Assembly: GCF_008330945.1 (NCBI RefSeq)
Contig: NZ_CP043488.1
Coordinates: forward strand, 310,001 to 374,000
Length of the DNA stretch: 64,000 bases
Direction of reading: 5' to 3'
Source: Labrys sp. KNU-23
GTDB lineage: Bacteria; Pseudomonadota; Alphaproteobacteria; Rhizobiales; Labraceae
Positions 45,100-53,284 of this stretch are shown here, piece after piece. The translations under genes were made by a program, and so were the position numbers. The notes under the pieces are model-generated. The model made no database searches and was not told where the DNA came from. It worked only from the letters and a program-made list of their open reading frames with translations. The first letter of the stretch is position 1. The number at the start of each line of letters is the position of its first letter.

Positions 45100-45303
45100 T
45101 TAGGGTACCCGGCGCTCGTCCTTCTTCACAAGAAGGCCATTGGGGAGCTTATCGCCATCCTTCAGTGCCCAAAGCACGGCGATGGCTTCGTCGCGATATG
45201 CTTCCCACACGGGCTTGCCATCGAACCGACTGCTGCCAGAGTGACCATGGTGACGGCACAAAGCCCGGCAGACACGCTCGATGGGGTCTTTTCGAAATAT
45301 CAC
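45100..45303 (-). CDS. 67-residue hypothetical protein, third gene of a small XRE operon
   Basis: The peptide starts MIFRKDPIERVCRALCRHHG and contains a FDGKPVWEAYRDEAIAVLWA helix. It overlaps the upstream gene by four bases (ATGA), so it is translated with it. No family with known function is recognised; the two Cys near the start might bind metal. Confidence 0.5.
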   Translation of the reverse strand: MIFRKDPIERVCRALCRHHGHSGSSRFDGKPVWEAYRDEAIAVLWALKDGDKLPNGLLVKKDERRVP

Positions 45304-45596
45304 AGGATGCCGCTCAGATTGGCTGGGGTCTGGCCATAACGCGCCAGGACCACCGCACCTTCAAAACCACCGGCGTCCCGATTCACCGTGCGGGACAGGG
45401 CCATGGCCCCGACATAGGTGACCGCATCGAATCCCGGCCCCACGCCCCTCGCGATCGTGGCTGACGTCCCGACCATCGTTGAGGCCATCTCCCTTGCCTT
45501 CGGCTCATCGGGCATGTCGATGGCAGATTGGGCGAGAAGATCTCCATCAAGAGTGCGGATAAAGGGAAGCGCGAGATAGCGTGTGATCCTGGGCAT
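45300..45596 (-). CDS. 98-residue hypothetical protein, second gene of a small XRE operon
   Basis: The peptide starts MPRITRYLALPFIRTLDGDL and is Ala/Gly-rich in its second half. No signal peptide. It follows the XRE regulator with a two-base gap and overlaps the next gene, so the three form an operon. I do not recognise it. Its content of alternating charged and small residues fits a small soluble protein. Confidence 0.5.
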   Translation of the reverse strand: MPRITRYLALPFIRTLDGDLLAQSAIDMPDEPKAREMASTMVGTSATIARGVGPGFDAVTYVGAMALSRTVNRDAGGFEGAVVLARYGQTPANLSGIL

Positions 45597-45598
45597 TG

Positions 45599-45940
45599 TC
45601 AGTTTGCCTCTCCAAGAAACTTGATGAAATTGATGGCCTGCCGATATTTGTCTGCCGGTAGCCGACGCAAAAGCTCCAGCATCTCATTTTCGCTGTTCGG
45701 GTCGACACTGATGAGTTCAGCCGGCGAGCAATCAAGAGCTGCCGCCAAGGCCTCCAGAACCTCCTGGCTATAGGGTTGCTTGCTCATCTCGATCCGGTTG
45801 ATCGAGACATGCGTGATCATGGGTTTGCCGTCCGGCAGTGTTTCAAGACGATCCTCGAGTCTGCGCAAAGACAGCCCTCGCTTCAGTCGCCACTCCTTGA
45901 TGTAGGTCTTGCCAAGGCTACGGTGCCGTATGCTGCCCAT
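45599..45940 (-). CDS. XRE-family helix-turn-helix regulator
   Basis: This 113-residue protein has an XRE helix-turn-helix in its first 75 residues (YIKEWRLKRGLSLRRLEDRL, then THVSINRIEMSKQPYSQEVL and LAAALDCSPAELISVDP). The C-terminal helix (LLRRLPADKYRQAINFIKFL) probably mediates dimer formation. It heads a three-gene operon and may regulate it. A perfect FNR/FixK box lies 110 bp upstream and could serve this operon or the divergent peptide gene. Confidence 0.8.
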   Translation of the reverse strand: MGSIRHRSLGKTYIKEWRLKRGLSLRRLEDRLETLPDGKPMITHVSINRIEMSKQPYSQEVLEALAAALDCSPAELISVDPNSENEMLELLRRLPADKYRQAINFIKFLGEAN

Positions 45941-46049
45941 ATTGCTCTTTTTCGCTACGCGGGAAGTTGCATCGTTCGGACTCTATAGCCGTTTTGCTAA
46001 GGCTAAACAACTCAGATGTAACGCATGGCGGAACACTCATTGACGGGCA

Positions 46050-46063
46050 TTGATCTGGATCAA
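46050..46063. promoter_or_regulatory. perfect FNR/FixK box
   Basis: TTGATCTGGATCAA fits the consensus TTGAT-N4-ATCAA exactly. It lies between the XRE operon (minus) and the 30-residue peptide gene (plus) at activating distance for either; the peptide gene starts 105 bp away. Confidence 0.75.
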
Positions 46064-46167
46064 TGCGAATGCCGACGCCCTGTGTCTTCCTGTTTCAGGC
46101 GCGATTGCTGCACATATTCAGCGGGAATGGCGCCTGTTCCATCCGATCCATTCAGTAGGGAAGATCC

Positions 46168-46260
46168 ATGTCAGGCGGTGAAGTTCTCATGCTCACGATG
46201 ATCATTGCAGGCACCTCGATCTTGGGTATTGCCCTCGCGATTGCCGGCTGGCGTAATTGA
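46168..46260 (+). CDS. 30-residue membrane peptide downstream of an FNR box
   Basis: A short gene encodes MSGGEVLMLTMIIAGTSILG followed by IALAIAGWRN: one hydrophobic helix with a short charged end. GTAGGGAAG lies six or more bases before the ATG. The size and layout recall small subunits of respiratory or transport complexes, but I do not recognise a specific one. The FNR box upstream suggests expression at low oxygen. Confidence 0.55.
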   Translation: MSGGEVLMLTMIIAGTSILGIALAIAGWRN

Positions 46261-46448
46261 TCGAATGAAATCTGGGTGGTGCTGACGCTCGGCTCGGTTC
46301 TAAAATCTTCGCTGTCGCAATTGGCTGGCCGACTGCATGATGGCGGTTGACTTGCCGCCTCTCCTAGGGGGCGATTCAATCGCCAGCCTTCTTGTCCTTC
46401 CGGGATGGAGAACCGACTGGAGATTTCGCCAATAGTCCGCCAGGCCCT

Positions 46449-47246
46449 TCAGGGTGCATATTTGTCAGCGCTTTCCAGGTGCGAACGCCTGACAAGCCAT
46501 CGCGCTGCATCGGTGGCAACCGTGTCCGGCAAAATCTGCCATTGAATGTCTAGATGGCCTTCTGGAACACAGGCGATCACCGCATTGCGGTCCGGCTCCC
46601 TGACGACTTCGTCGATGATCCAGGTCCGCAAACCCGGGCCGGCAAGTCGCTTCCCGGCGATGTCCGGAAGCAGATCCATCCCGTATTCGATCAGAACATT
46701 CATGGCGATCCGGCCACTGTGGCCCAAACGGCCGTGGAGAATGCGACAGGTCATTTCGTCGAATTCGGTGGCGTAGTCGAATCCGGGGCCACCGACGTCG
46801 ATGGCAATCGCATCGAAACAATTCCGATTGTAAGTGATGAAATCCTTGAAATCGGCGGCGATGCATCGAACGTCCGGGGGCATCCAGAAATATTCGCGCG
46901 CAAGCATGAAGCTCAGCGGGTTTCTGTCGACGACTGTGACGGACTTGCCTTGCCGATGCAGCATCGTGGCCAGGGTGCCGCCGGCACAACCAAGCACGAG
47001 AACGTCCCTGGCCGGCTGCAGGAGAGCGTTCATCAGGTGAACATAGGTGAAGCAGCTCTCTCCGGACCGCCAGGCATGGCTCTGGAAGGAGCCTCCCTCA
47101 TAGTACCGACGCGCGCCCGTGGCTTTCTCCTCGATGACGAAGATCCTGCCATGGATGCCCTCGAAACGGGCTAGCAACTGCACGGTGCCTCCCTCCATAT
47201 GCGGATAATGTGCCGAATGCTGCGTGGGACACTCAACCGCGTCCAT
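46449..47246 (-). CDS. spermidine-synthase-like protein 1, catalytic motif altered
   Basis: This 265-residue protein has the Rossmann core of the spermidine synthase family: a beta N-terminal part (RIFVIEEKATGARRYYEGG), the SAM-binding loop VLVLGCAGGTLATMLHRQGK, the acidic VTVVDRNPLSF, and AADFKDF. The catalytic segment DSTDP of true spermidine synthases is DVGGP here, so aminopropyl transfer is unlikely. It is 78 bp downstream of the 72-residue gene that follows an FNR box, probably on one transcript. A paralogue is encoded at 48058-48888. An in-frame ATG at codon 17 is an alternative start. Substrate unknown. Confidence 0.7.
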   Translation of the reverse strand: MDAVECPTQHSAHYPHMEGGTVQLLARFEGIHGRIFVIEEKATGARRYYEGGSFQSHAWRSGESCFTYVHLMNALLQPARDVLVLGCAGGTLATMLHRQGKSVTVVDRNPLSFMLAREYFWMPPDVRCIAADFKDFITYNRNCFDAIAIDVGGPGFDYATEFDEMTCRILHGRLGHSGRIAMNVLIEYGMDLLPDIAGKRLAGPGLRTWIIDEVVREPDRNAVIACVPEGHLDIQWQILPDTVATDAARWLVRRSHLESADKYAP

Positions 47247-47323
47247 CCAGCATCACCAGCTTCTCGGCGACCGCCCTGCCGTGCATCGACCAGACAAGCG
47301 TTCGAAGATGACTCTGCGGCCTT

Positions 47324-47542
47324 TCACTCGATCACGAACCGGCCGTTCGTTGAAAGAAAGACCAATGTCTGTCGATAAAACAGGGGGATGGTCAGAATGG
47401 GCTCATTATCCCGATAGCCTTGGATCGGCGGGCCGATCACGGCAGCGTGGCGCCTCAGATATGCTTCCCATATCGTCGGGAAATCCAGACCGTCCGCGAT
47501 CATGTCGTTGCATTTTCGAACCAGATTATCGGTTTTTCCCAT
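47324..47542 (-). CDS. 72-residue protein under an FNR/FixK box
   Basis: The acidic N-terminal half (NDMIADGLDFPTIWEAYLRR) is followed by HAAVIGPPIQGYRDNEPILT and a strand-rich end. Similar small proteins are familiar from Rhizobiales next to oxygen-regulated genes, but without known function. The FNR box at 47603-47616 lies 60 bp before the start, a good position for activation. The spermidine-synthase-like gene 1 follows in the same direction. Confidence 0.65.
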   Translation of the reverse strand: MGKTDNLVRKCNDMIADGLDFPTIWEAYLRRHAAVIGPPIQGYRDNEPILTIPLFYRQTLVFLSTNGRFVIE

Positions 47543-47602
47543 GTGGCAGCGCCATCATTGAGTTCCTGCATAGAGATCGGGCATGAACTCATTGGCGCGG
47601 CA

Positions 47603-47616
47603 TTGATTTGGATCAA
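47603..47616. promoter_or_regulatory. perfect FNR/FixK box
   Basis: TTGATTTGGATCAA fits TTGAT-N4-ATCAA exactly and is centred about 67 bp before the 72-residue gene on the minus strand, leaving a short leader if the box is centred at -41.5. Confidence 0.75.
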
Positions 47617-47721
47617 TGCCGCAGCATGCCTGGGCCAGATCAGCATTGCGATAATGGCCGCCTTCCAGGCTACGTGCGGAAATTGAGATGCGGCTGCCCT
47701 CAAAGATGACGCCGCGACCCA

Positions 47722-48033
47722 TCAACGCTTGCGCACGAACTCCGTGCGCAGAACCAGGCCCTTGATTCCTTCATAGCGGCAGTCGATCTCCTCATCGTTG
47801 TCAGTGAGGCGGATCGACCGGACCACCGTCCCCTGCTTCAAGGTGAGACTGGTTCCCTTGACCTTGAGATCCTTGATGAGGGTGACCGCGTCGCCATCGG
47901 CAAGGACATTGCCAGCCGAGTCACGAACCGTTTTTTGGCTGGCTTCAGCGGCGGCCTTCACTTGCGAAGCGGGCAGCCATTCGCCGCTCGCCTCATCATA
48001 GATATAATCTTCATTGTCGTTGGCCATGGCCAC
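47722..48033 (-). CDS. PhnA/YjdM-family protein
   Basis: This 103-residue protein matches the PhnA (YjdM) C-terminal domain: RDSAGNVLADGDAVTLIKDL, KVKGTSLTLKQGTVVRSIRL, then DCRYEGIKGLVLRTEFVRK. The usual N-terminal zinc ribbon is missing; the first 30 residues are acidic. Despite the family name a role in phosphonate use is not established. It is 24 bp behind spermidine-synthase-like gene 2 and shares its operator. The second in-frame ATG (48027) is an equally good start. Confidence 0.82.
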   Translation of the reverse strand: MAMANDNEDYIYDEASGEWLPASQVKAAAEASQKTVRDSAGNVLADGDAVTLIKDLKVKGTSLTLKQGTVVRSIRLTDNDEEIDCRYEGIKGLVLRTEFVRKR

Positions 48034-48057
48034 TCCATCTAATGTTGGTCGAGCAGA

Positions 48058-48888
48058 CTATCGCGCAGCGAGAGGCCGTTCATCCGAGGCTGGTCCGATG
48101 TCGAACATGCGCTGCATGAACAATTCGGCCAGTTGCCGCTCCAACCCGCTCACGGGTGTTTTTTGTCTGTGATGATAGGGGGCCAAGGGGCTGCGCGGAG
48201 GCCTTTTCGTCCAAGGAACATTGTCCAAGGCAGTCCCGTATACCTCATCTCGCAGGTTGTGATGCTCAGTGGGCGGGAGGCGAACAAGCACGGCGTTGAA
48301 GTCCCGCTCTCCGATCTGGTCGTAGATCCACAGGCCGGCACCTTCGGCCATGAGCCCTGAGGCGATATGATCGGCGAGCGTATCGGCGGCCTCGGGAATG
48401 ATCAGGTTCATGGCCAGGCGGCCGGCTGGGCTTAGCCTCTTGCAGATTGCCTCGCAGGTCGGAGCATCGAACAGATCCTGGAAGGCAACGGTCGGCCCAC
48501 CGATGTCGACCGCGATGCCGTCAAATTGGGCGCTCTCCGTTTCCAGGTAATCTCGAAAATCCGCTGCCACACATCGTATGGCTGGCGCCATGCCAAAATA
48601 GTGGCGTGCGATGCGAAAACTTTCCGGATTGTTGTCGATAACGGTCACGCGCTTGCCGGATCGGTGGAGCATCGTCGCCAGTGAACCGCCGGCACAGCCC
48701 AGCACCAGGACCTCTTTGCAGGGAGCGAGGACATCCGCCATCAGGCGAATATAGGACAACAGGCTGGTTCCATCCGGGTCGGCATAGGTCTGAATGGCGC
48801 TACCTTCCAGATAGACACGGCCGCCCCGGCGGTCCTCGTAAATCGCCACCACGCCCGATTTTGAGTCGATGAGATCGATCTGACGCAT
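48058..48888 (-). CDS. spermidine-synthase-like protein 2, catalytic motif altered
   Basis: With the ATG at 48886-48888 (GGGG five bases upstream) the protein has 276 residues. It has the same core as protein 1: SGVVAIYEDRRGGRVYLEGS, the SAM loop VLVLGCAGGSLATMLHRSGK, VTVIDNNPESFRIARHYFGM, AADFRDYL, and DIGGP in place of the catalytic DSTDP. An extra 40-residue C-terminal extension is present. It is the first gene of an operon with the PhnA-type gene. A perfect 19-bp palindrome lies 81 bp before its start, identical in plan to one before the hyf-like operon. The reaction is unknown. Confidence 0.7.
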   Translation of the reverse strand: MRQIDLIDSKSGVVAIYEDRRGGRVYLEGSAIQTYADPDGTSLLSYIRLMADVLAPCKEVLVLGCAGGSLATMLHRSGKRVTVIDNNPESFRIARHYFGMAPAIRCVAADFRDYLETESAQFDGIAVDIGGPTVAFQDLFDAPTCEAICKRLSPAGRLAMNLIIPEAADTLADHIASGLMAEGAGLWIYDQIGERDFNAVLVRLPPTEHHNLRDEVYGTALDNVPWTKRPPRSPLAPYHHRQKTPVSGLERQLAELFMQRMFDIGPASDERPLAAR

Positions 48889-48968
48889 TGAACCCCGATT
48901 TGACGTGATGCCGATCGGCAGGCCCGTCGCCTTCGCCCTGCCCAAACCGATGCGATATGAGCATCGAT

Positions 48969-48987
48969 TTGATGTTTTAAACATCAA
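48969..48987. promoter_or_regulatory. 19-bp palindromic operator (site 1)
   Basis: TTGATGTTTTAAACATCAA is a perfect 9-1-9 palindrome, 81 bp before the start of spermidine-synthase-like gene 2. A near-identical site is at 56614-56632 before the XRE gene heading the hyf-like operon, also 81 bp before its start. Confidence 0.7.
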
Positions 48988-49112
48988 TGATAAAGCAATA
49001 TATAGCAATAAGAAGGTTCGGACCGCAAGAGGAGTGAATGGCCCGAGGCCGTTCTCAATCATTCGGCGGGCTGGTGAAGCGCACGCAACGGCCCTTCACG
49101 TGACTGTGACGA

Positions 49113-49631
49113 TTACATCTGCGTTCGGCTCAAAAGCGCCAGAAGGCCTTTGAGAAGCGCGGTGGGTGTGGGCGGACAGCCGGGAATATGGAGATCGACG
49201 GGTATGACGTCGGATACCCCCTTCGCGCAGGCATAGCTACCCGCGAACAGGCCGCCATCCAGCGCACATCGTCCGGCAGCAACGACCCATTTGGGCGAGG
49301 GCATGGCCTCATAGGTCCTTTGCAACGCCTCGCGCATGTTCAGCGTCACAGGTCCTGTAACCAGCAGCACGTCGGCGTGCCGTGGCGAGGCCACGAGATG
49401 CAGGCCGAAGCGCTCGAAATCGTAGAAGGCGTTGCCAAGAGCGTTGATCTCAAGCTCGCAGCCATTGCAGGAGCCGGCGTCGACCTCGCGGATGGCGAGG
49501 CTCCGGCCCAGGCGCGCCTGGGCAGACCGGCCCAATTGGGCAATGAGGCCGGCGATTTCCGGATCATGGGGGGAGGGAGCCGGTTCGGTGAGTGGCGCTT
49601 TGCGCAATGTATCGAACAGCAAACGTCTCAT
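49113..49631 (-). CDS. hyfI: HyfI/NuoB-like iron-sulfur subunit of a Hyf-type complex
   Basis: The 172-residue protein has the four Cys of the NuoB family: DAGSCNGCELE (two), AGRCALDGG and HIPGCPPTP, which hold a 4Fe-4S cluster. In hydrogenases this is the cluster closest to the active site; in complex I it passes electrons to quinone. The start is the ATG at 49629-49631, just after the large-subunit gene; the frame is open further up but only across that gene. It is the last gene of the six-gene operon. Confidence 0.88.
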   Translation of the reverse strand: MRRLLFDTLRKAPLTEPAPSPHDPEIAGLIAQLGRSAQARLGRSLAIREVDAGSCNGCELEINALGNAFYDFERFGLHLVASPRHADVLLVTGPVTLNMREALQRTYEAMPSPKWVVAAGRCALDGGLFAGSYACAKGVSDVIPVDLHIPGCPPTPTALLKGLLALLSRTQM

Positions 49632-49641
49632 GACCGGAACC

Positions 49642-51165
49642 TCACAGGTCGTGTCCGGAATAGGAACAGTTGAAGGATTTGTTGCAGAGCGGAAAATCGG
49701 CCACGATATTGCCGTCGATTGCCGCTTCGAGCAGGGGCCATTGGAACCAGGACGGATCACGCAGATGGCAGCGGCGGATTCGTCCGTGCTCATCGAGGCT
49801 GACCCAGACGAGGATATCGCCGCGAAAACCCTCCACCAAGGCCATCGCCTCGCCGGCTCTTGCCTGGGATAGATCGGCGTGGACGGGGCCTGGGGGGAGG
49901 CGCTCGAGGATCTGGTCGATCAGCGAAAGGCTCTGCTCGACCTCCCTGATCCGGATCCAGACCCGGGCATTGACGTCGCCGTCGGTCAGGACCGGTATTT
50001 CGAACCGCAGATCGTCATAGGGGGGATAGGGCAGGACGCGACGCGTGTCGAAACGCCGACCCGACGCCCGGCCGATGAACCCGCCGCATCCGTATTGGCG
50101 TGCCAATGCGGGATCGACGATTCCGGTTCCTACCGTCCGGTCCTGCAGCGAGGCCGTATTGTCGTAGAGCTCCACAAGCGCCGGAAAGACGCGGCGAATT
50201 TCAGTCAGGAGGTCCTTTAGCGCGACCTCCCCGTCCGCGACCAGATCGTTGCTGATGCCGCCGGGAATGATGCGATCCATCATCAGGCGGTGCCCGAAGC
50301 AAGTCATGGCAGTGCGCAGGACGCGTTCGCGCAGTACACTGCAATGCGCGTGCATCAAGGCGAAGGCTGCATCGTTGCAGATGGCGCCGATATCGCCGAA
50401 ATGATTGGCGAGCCGCTCGAGTTCGGCCATCAGGCCCCGCAGCCATACAGCACGCGCCGGCACTGTGGCGTCGTGGACAGATTCAACAGCATTCGCAAAG
50501 GCCAAGGCATAAGCGACGGTGCTGTCGCCGGACACGCGACCGGCCAGCTTGGCAGCATGCCCGATATCGGTACCGATCATCAGCCCTTCCACGCCCTTGT
50601 GGGTGTAACCGAGCCGTTCCTCGAGCCGGACAACCGTCTCCCCGCCGGCCGTGAATCGGAAATGTCCCGGCTCGATCACGCCGGCATGGACAGGACCAAC
50701 AGGAATCTGGTGCAGGCCTTCGCCTTGTGCGCCGAGGAAGGGATAAGGCACGGCCAATGCGGGGGAAGGAGTCTGATCGCCGAGCGGATGCCGCACCGGC
50801 CACATTCCGTGATCGAGCCATGGCCTCGTGTCAGCCAGGCCGATCGGCAGCAACCCGAAGAGATCGCGCACGGTGCGTTCCAGGCGCATCGCCGGCGGGT
50901 GAGACTTGCTCAAGGAGGGGTATTGCCCACCGGGGCAATCATGGGTGACCATCGCCCCCGTCCGCTGCGCTTCATCGACCACCGCGACGCGAACGACGCC
51001 ACCACTCTGCCGATTTTCCCCCCATAGACCCAGCAGCGTGACGGCACCCTGTTGCAGTTGTTCCGCCAGGTCGTGCCACAGGGCATCGTCGGCACTGACA
51101 TGAGGCCAGGAAAGATGCTCCCCAGGCGTAGGATTGGCGGTCAGCAGCTCTTGGAGCGTTGCCAT
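49642..51165 (-). CDS. hyfG: HyfG-like large subunit (NuoC-NuoD fusion) without Ni ligands
   Basis: About 507 residues: the first 150 are NuoC-like, the rest NuoD/hydrogenase-large-subunit-like (PVHAGVIEPGHFRFTAGGE, ERLGYTHKGVEGLMIG). Energy-converting NiFe hydrogenases carry RVCGIC and DPCxxC. Here the first reads RVSGDS (residues 211-216) and the second DPSWFQW near the C-terminus, so all four Ni-binding Cys are lost. The end, NIVADFPLCNKSFNCSYSG, is the pattern of Ehr-type (energy-converting hydrogenase-related) subunits. It cannot be a hydrogenase; it may handle quinone or another donor. The start could be the ATG at 51165 or 51174. Confidence 0.85.
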   Translation of the reverse strand: MATLQELLTANPTPGEHLSWPHVSADDALWHDLAEQLQQGAVTLLGLWGENRQSGGVVRVAVVDEAQRTGAMVTHDCPGGQYPSLSKSHPPAMRLERTVRDLFGLLPIGLADTRPWLDHGMWPVRHPLGDQTPSPALAVPYPFLGAQGEGLHQIPVGPVHAGVIEPGHFRFTAGGETVVRLEERLGYTHKGVEGLMIGTDIGHAAKLAGRVSGDSTVAYALAFANAVESVHDATVPARAVWLRGLMAELERLANHFGDIGAICNDAAFALMHAHCSVLRERVLRTAMTCFGHRLMMDRIIPGGISNDLVADGEVALKDLLTEIRRVFPALVELYDNTASLQDRTVGTGIVDPALARQYGCGGFIGRASGRRFDTRRVLPYPPYDDLRFEIPVLTDGDVNARVWIRIREVEQSLSLIDQILERLPPGPVHADLSQARAGEAMALVEGFRGDILVWVSLDEHGRIRRCHLRDPSWFQWPLLEAAIDGNIVADFPLCNKSFNCSYSGHDL

Positions 51166-51175
51166 GGCGTGCATC

Positions 51176-52624
51176 CTAACCAAGCATGTTCGCGACGTGC
51201 TGGAACCAGGCAACCAGCGGTGCAGGCAGATAGAAGCCTGCGATCAAGACCAGGGCCAGATGGAGGGCCAGGGGAACATAGGATGCCTTGACCGGCGCCA
51301 TCGTTCCTTTCGGGGCGCCGAAGGCAAGCCCTTGCATGCGCAGGATCAGGGCTCCGAAGGCGACCAGCAATCCCATCACCAGCGCTAAGGCCAGCAGGGG
51401 TTGCCGCCCAAACGTGGCGCTCACGATCAGGAATTCGCTCATGAATACCCCGAACGGCGGCAGGCCGGCGATGGCGAGCACACCAAAAACCAGCCCCCAG
51501 CCGAGCGGTGGGTGGCTCTGGGTCAGGCCGCCGATCTCGGCCATCTTCTGGGTGCTTTTGGCTTGGGCGACATGACCGACGGCAAAGAAGATCGCCGATT
51601 TCGTCAGGCTGTGCATGGTCATGTGCAAGAGGCCGGCAAAATTGGCGAGCGGGCCCCCCATGCCAAAAGCAAAGGCGATGATGCCCATGTGCTCGATGGA
51701 GGAGAAGGCGAACATGCGCTTCATGTCGCGGCGCCGATAGAGCATGAAGCCGGCGAAGATGAGCGAGACGAGGCCCATCGTCACCAGCATCGGACCGGGC
51801 GCGATGGCCGCGGGGTTGGCGGCGAGCAGGAGCTTGAAACGCAGCACCGCATAGAGGGCGACATTGAGCAGCAGGCCGGAGAGCACGGCCGAGATCGGTG
51901 TCGGCCCTTCGGCGTGCGCGTCGGGCAACCACGCGTGCAGGGGCACCAGGCCCGCTTTGGTGCCGTAACCCAGCAGCAGGAAGATGAAGGCGAGATTGAG
52001 CAGCGAGGGATCGAAGTCGGCGGCGTGCCGCAGCAGGACCGTCCAGACCATGCCGTCCACGCCTTCGCCCACGATGGGGCGGGCTGCCATATAGACCAGG
52101 ATGGTGCCAAAAAGGGCCAGTGCAATACCGACACTGCCGAGAATGAAGTATTTCCAGGCCGCCTCGATGGCCTCCTGGGTCTGGTAGATCCCCACCATCA
52201 GGACGGTGGTCAGCGTGGCAACCTCGATGGCGACCCAGATCAGGCCGATATTGTTGGCCAGCAGAGCAAGGTTCATCGCAAAAAGCAGGACCTGGTACAT
52301 CGCGTGATAGAAGCGCAGATGCGAGGGCGTCAGCCTGCCGATTTCCAGCTCATGGCCGATATAGCTGGCGCTGAACACGCTGGTGGTGAAAGCCACGAAG
52401 GTGTTGAGGAGAAGGAAGACGATATTGAGATCGTCGACCACGATGAAGGAACCTGGGTCCGGTCTGTAGAACAAGAGAGAGAATGCGGCCGCCAGGGTCA
52501 GGAAGGCGGAAAGCGCGTTCAGCCTAGCCGACAGCCGGAAATCCGGCATGACCGCCATGAGGATGGCGGCCAATATCGGAATGATCAGGATCAATGTCGA
52601 ACCGTCCAGGGCAAGGCCGCTCAT
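51176..52624 (-). CDS. hyfF: HyfF-like proton-pumping membrane subunit
   Basis: This 482-residue membrane protein belongs to the NuoL/M/N-Mrp antiporter family with about 14 helices. The conserved channel parts are visible: IGLIWVAIEVATLTTVLMVG with its Glu on helix 5, GTKAGLVPLHAWLPDAHAEG with the helix-7 Lys, and FSSIEHMGIIAFAFGMGGPL with the TM8 His. It is the HyfF type by length and by the PLHAWLPDAHAEGPTPISA block. It overlaps the hyfE-like start by four bases. Confidence 0.9.
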   Translation of the reverse strand: MSGLALDGSTLILIIPILAAILMAVMPDFRLSARLNALSAFLTLAAAFSLLFYRPDPGSFIVVDDLNIVFLLLNTFVAFTTSVFSASYIGHELEIGRLTPSHLRFYHAMYQVLLFAMNLALLANNIGLIWVAIEVATLTTVLMVGIYQTQEAIEAAWKYFILGSVGIALALFGTILVYMAARPIVGEGVDGMVWTVLLRHAADFDPSLLNLAFIFLLLGYGTKAGLVPLHAWLPDAHAEGPTPISAVLSGLLLNVALYAVLRFKLLLAANPAAIAPGPMLVTMGLVSLIFAGFMLYRRRDMKRMFAFSSIEHMGIIAFAFGMGGPLANFAGLLHMTMHSLTKSAIFFAVGHVAQAKSTQKMAEIGGLTQSHPPLGWGLVFGVLAIAGLPPFGVFMSEFLIVSATFGRQPLLALALVMGLLVAFGALILRMQGLAFGAPKGTMAPVKASYVPLALHLALVLIAGFYLPAPLVAWFQHVANMLG

Positions 52625-53283
52625 TGACGTTCTCCCTGAAAACGGTCGAGAGCCTTGGAATCCACGGTGTCGAAGCGCTCGCTGATGCGAAACAGGAAGA
52701 TGCCGATGACGAAAAGGGCAATCAGCACCGAAAAGGCGACACTGATCTCGACCACCAGGGGCATGCCCTTTGCCCCGGTGCCTGCGAGGATCAGGCCGTT
52801 CTCGATCGACATGAAGCCCACCACCTGGCTGACGGCGTTGCGGCGTGTCACCATCATGAGAAAACCGAGCAGGACGACCGAGAGAGCGAAGGAAAGGTCC
52901 TCACGTGCCAGGGGATCGGCGCCGGCCGTGACGCGCAGCATGATCACCATGGACAGGGCCACGAGGCCGATGCCCGCGAGCATGGTCAATCCCACGCCCA
53001 CGACCGTCTCCACCTCCCGGTGAATCCCGAGGCGGGCGATGATGCGATGCAAGGCGACGGGAATGATGATCGCCTTGAAGATGAGGGCGATCACCGCGGT
53101 GACGTAAAGGTGTGTCGCGCCTTGAACCCAGGCTTGCCAGGCCACGGACAGCGACAGCACCACGGCCTGAAGCGCAAAGATGTTGAGCAGCGCGTAGAGG
53201 CGGTTCTGGTAGAGCATCATGAAGCTCACCAGCACCAGGCCGCCGGCCAGGACATGGGCTATGTCGAAGGTGAGCCCGTTCAT
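52621..53283 (-). CDS. hyfE: HyfE-like membrane subunit (NuoK-related)
   Basis: This 220-residue protein has about seven membrane helices. The C-terminal half resembles NuoK (SQVVGFMSIENGLILAGTG with the conserved Glu in the membrane), and the N-terminal part is the extra HyfE segment (ALLNIFALQAVVLSLSVAWQ, YVTAVIALIFKAIIIPVALH). It bridges the antiporter-like subunits and the peripheral arm. It overlaps hyfF and is separated from hyfC by one base. Confidence 0.88.
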   Translation of the reverse strand: MNGLTFDIAHVLAGGLVLVSFMMLYQNRLYALLNIFALQAVVLSLSVAWQAWVQGATHLYVTAVIALIFKAIIIPVALHRIIARLGIHREVETVVGVGLTMLAGIGLVALSMVIMLRVTAGADPLAREDLSFALSVVLLGFLMMVTRRNAVSQVVGFMSIENGLILAGTGAKGMPLVVEISVAFSVLIALFVIGIFLFRISERFDTVDSKALDRFQGERQ

Positions 53284-53284
53284 G

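Noticed and set aside
46449-48888. Naming the two Rossmann proteins as spermidine synthases
   Set aside because: The catalytic DSTDP segment is D(V/I)GGP in both, so the enzymatic name would overstate the evidence.
49642-51165. Calling the large subunit a hydrogenase
   Set aside because: All four Ni-binding Cys are replaced.
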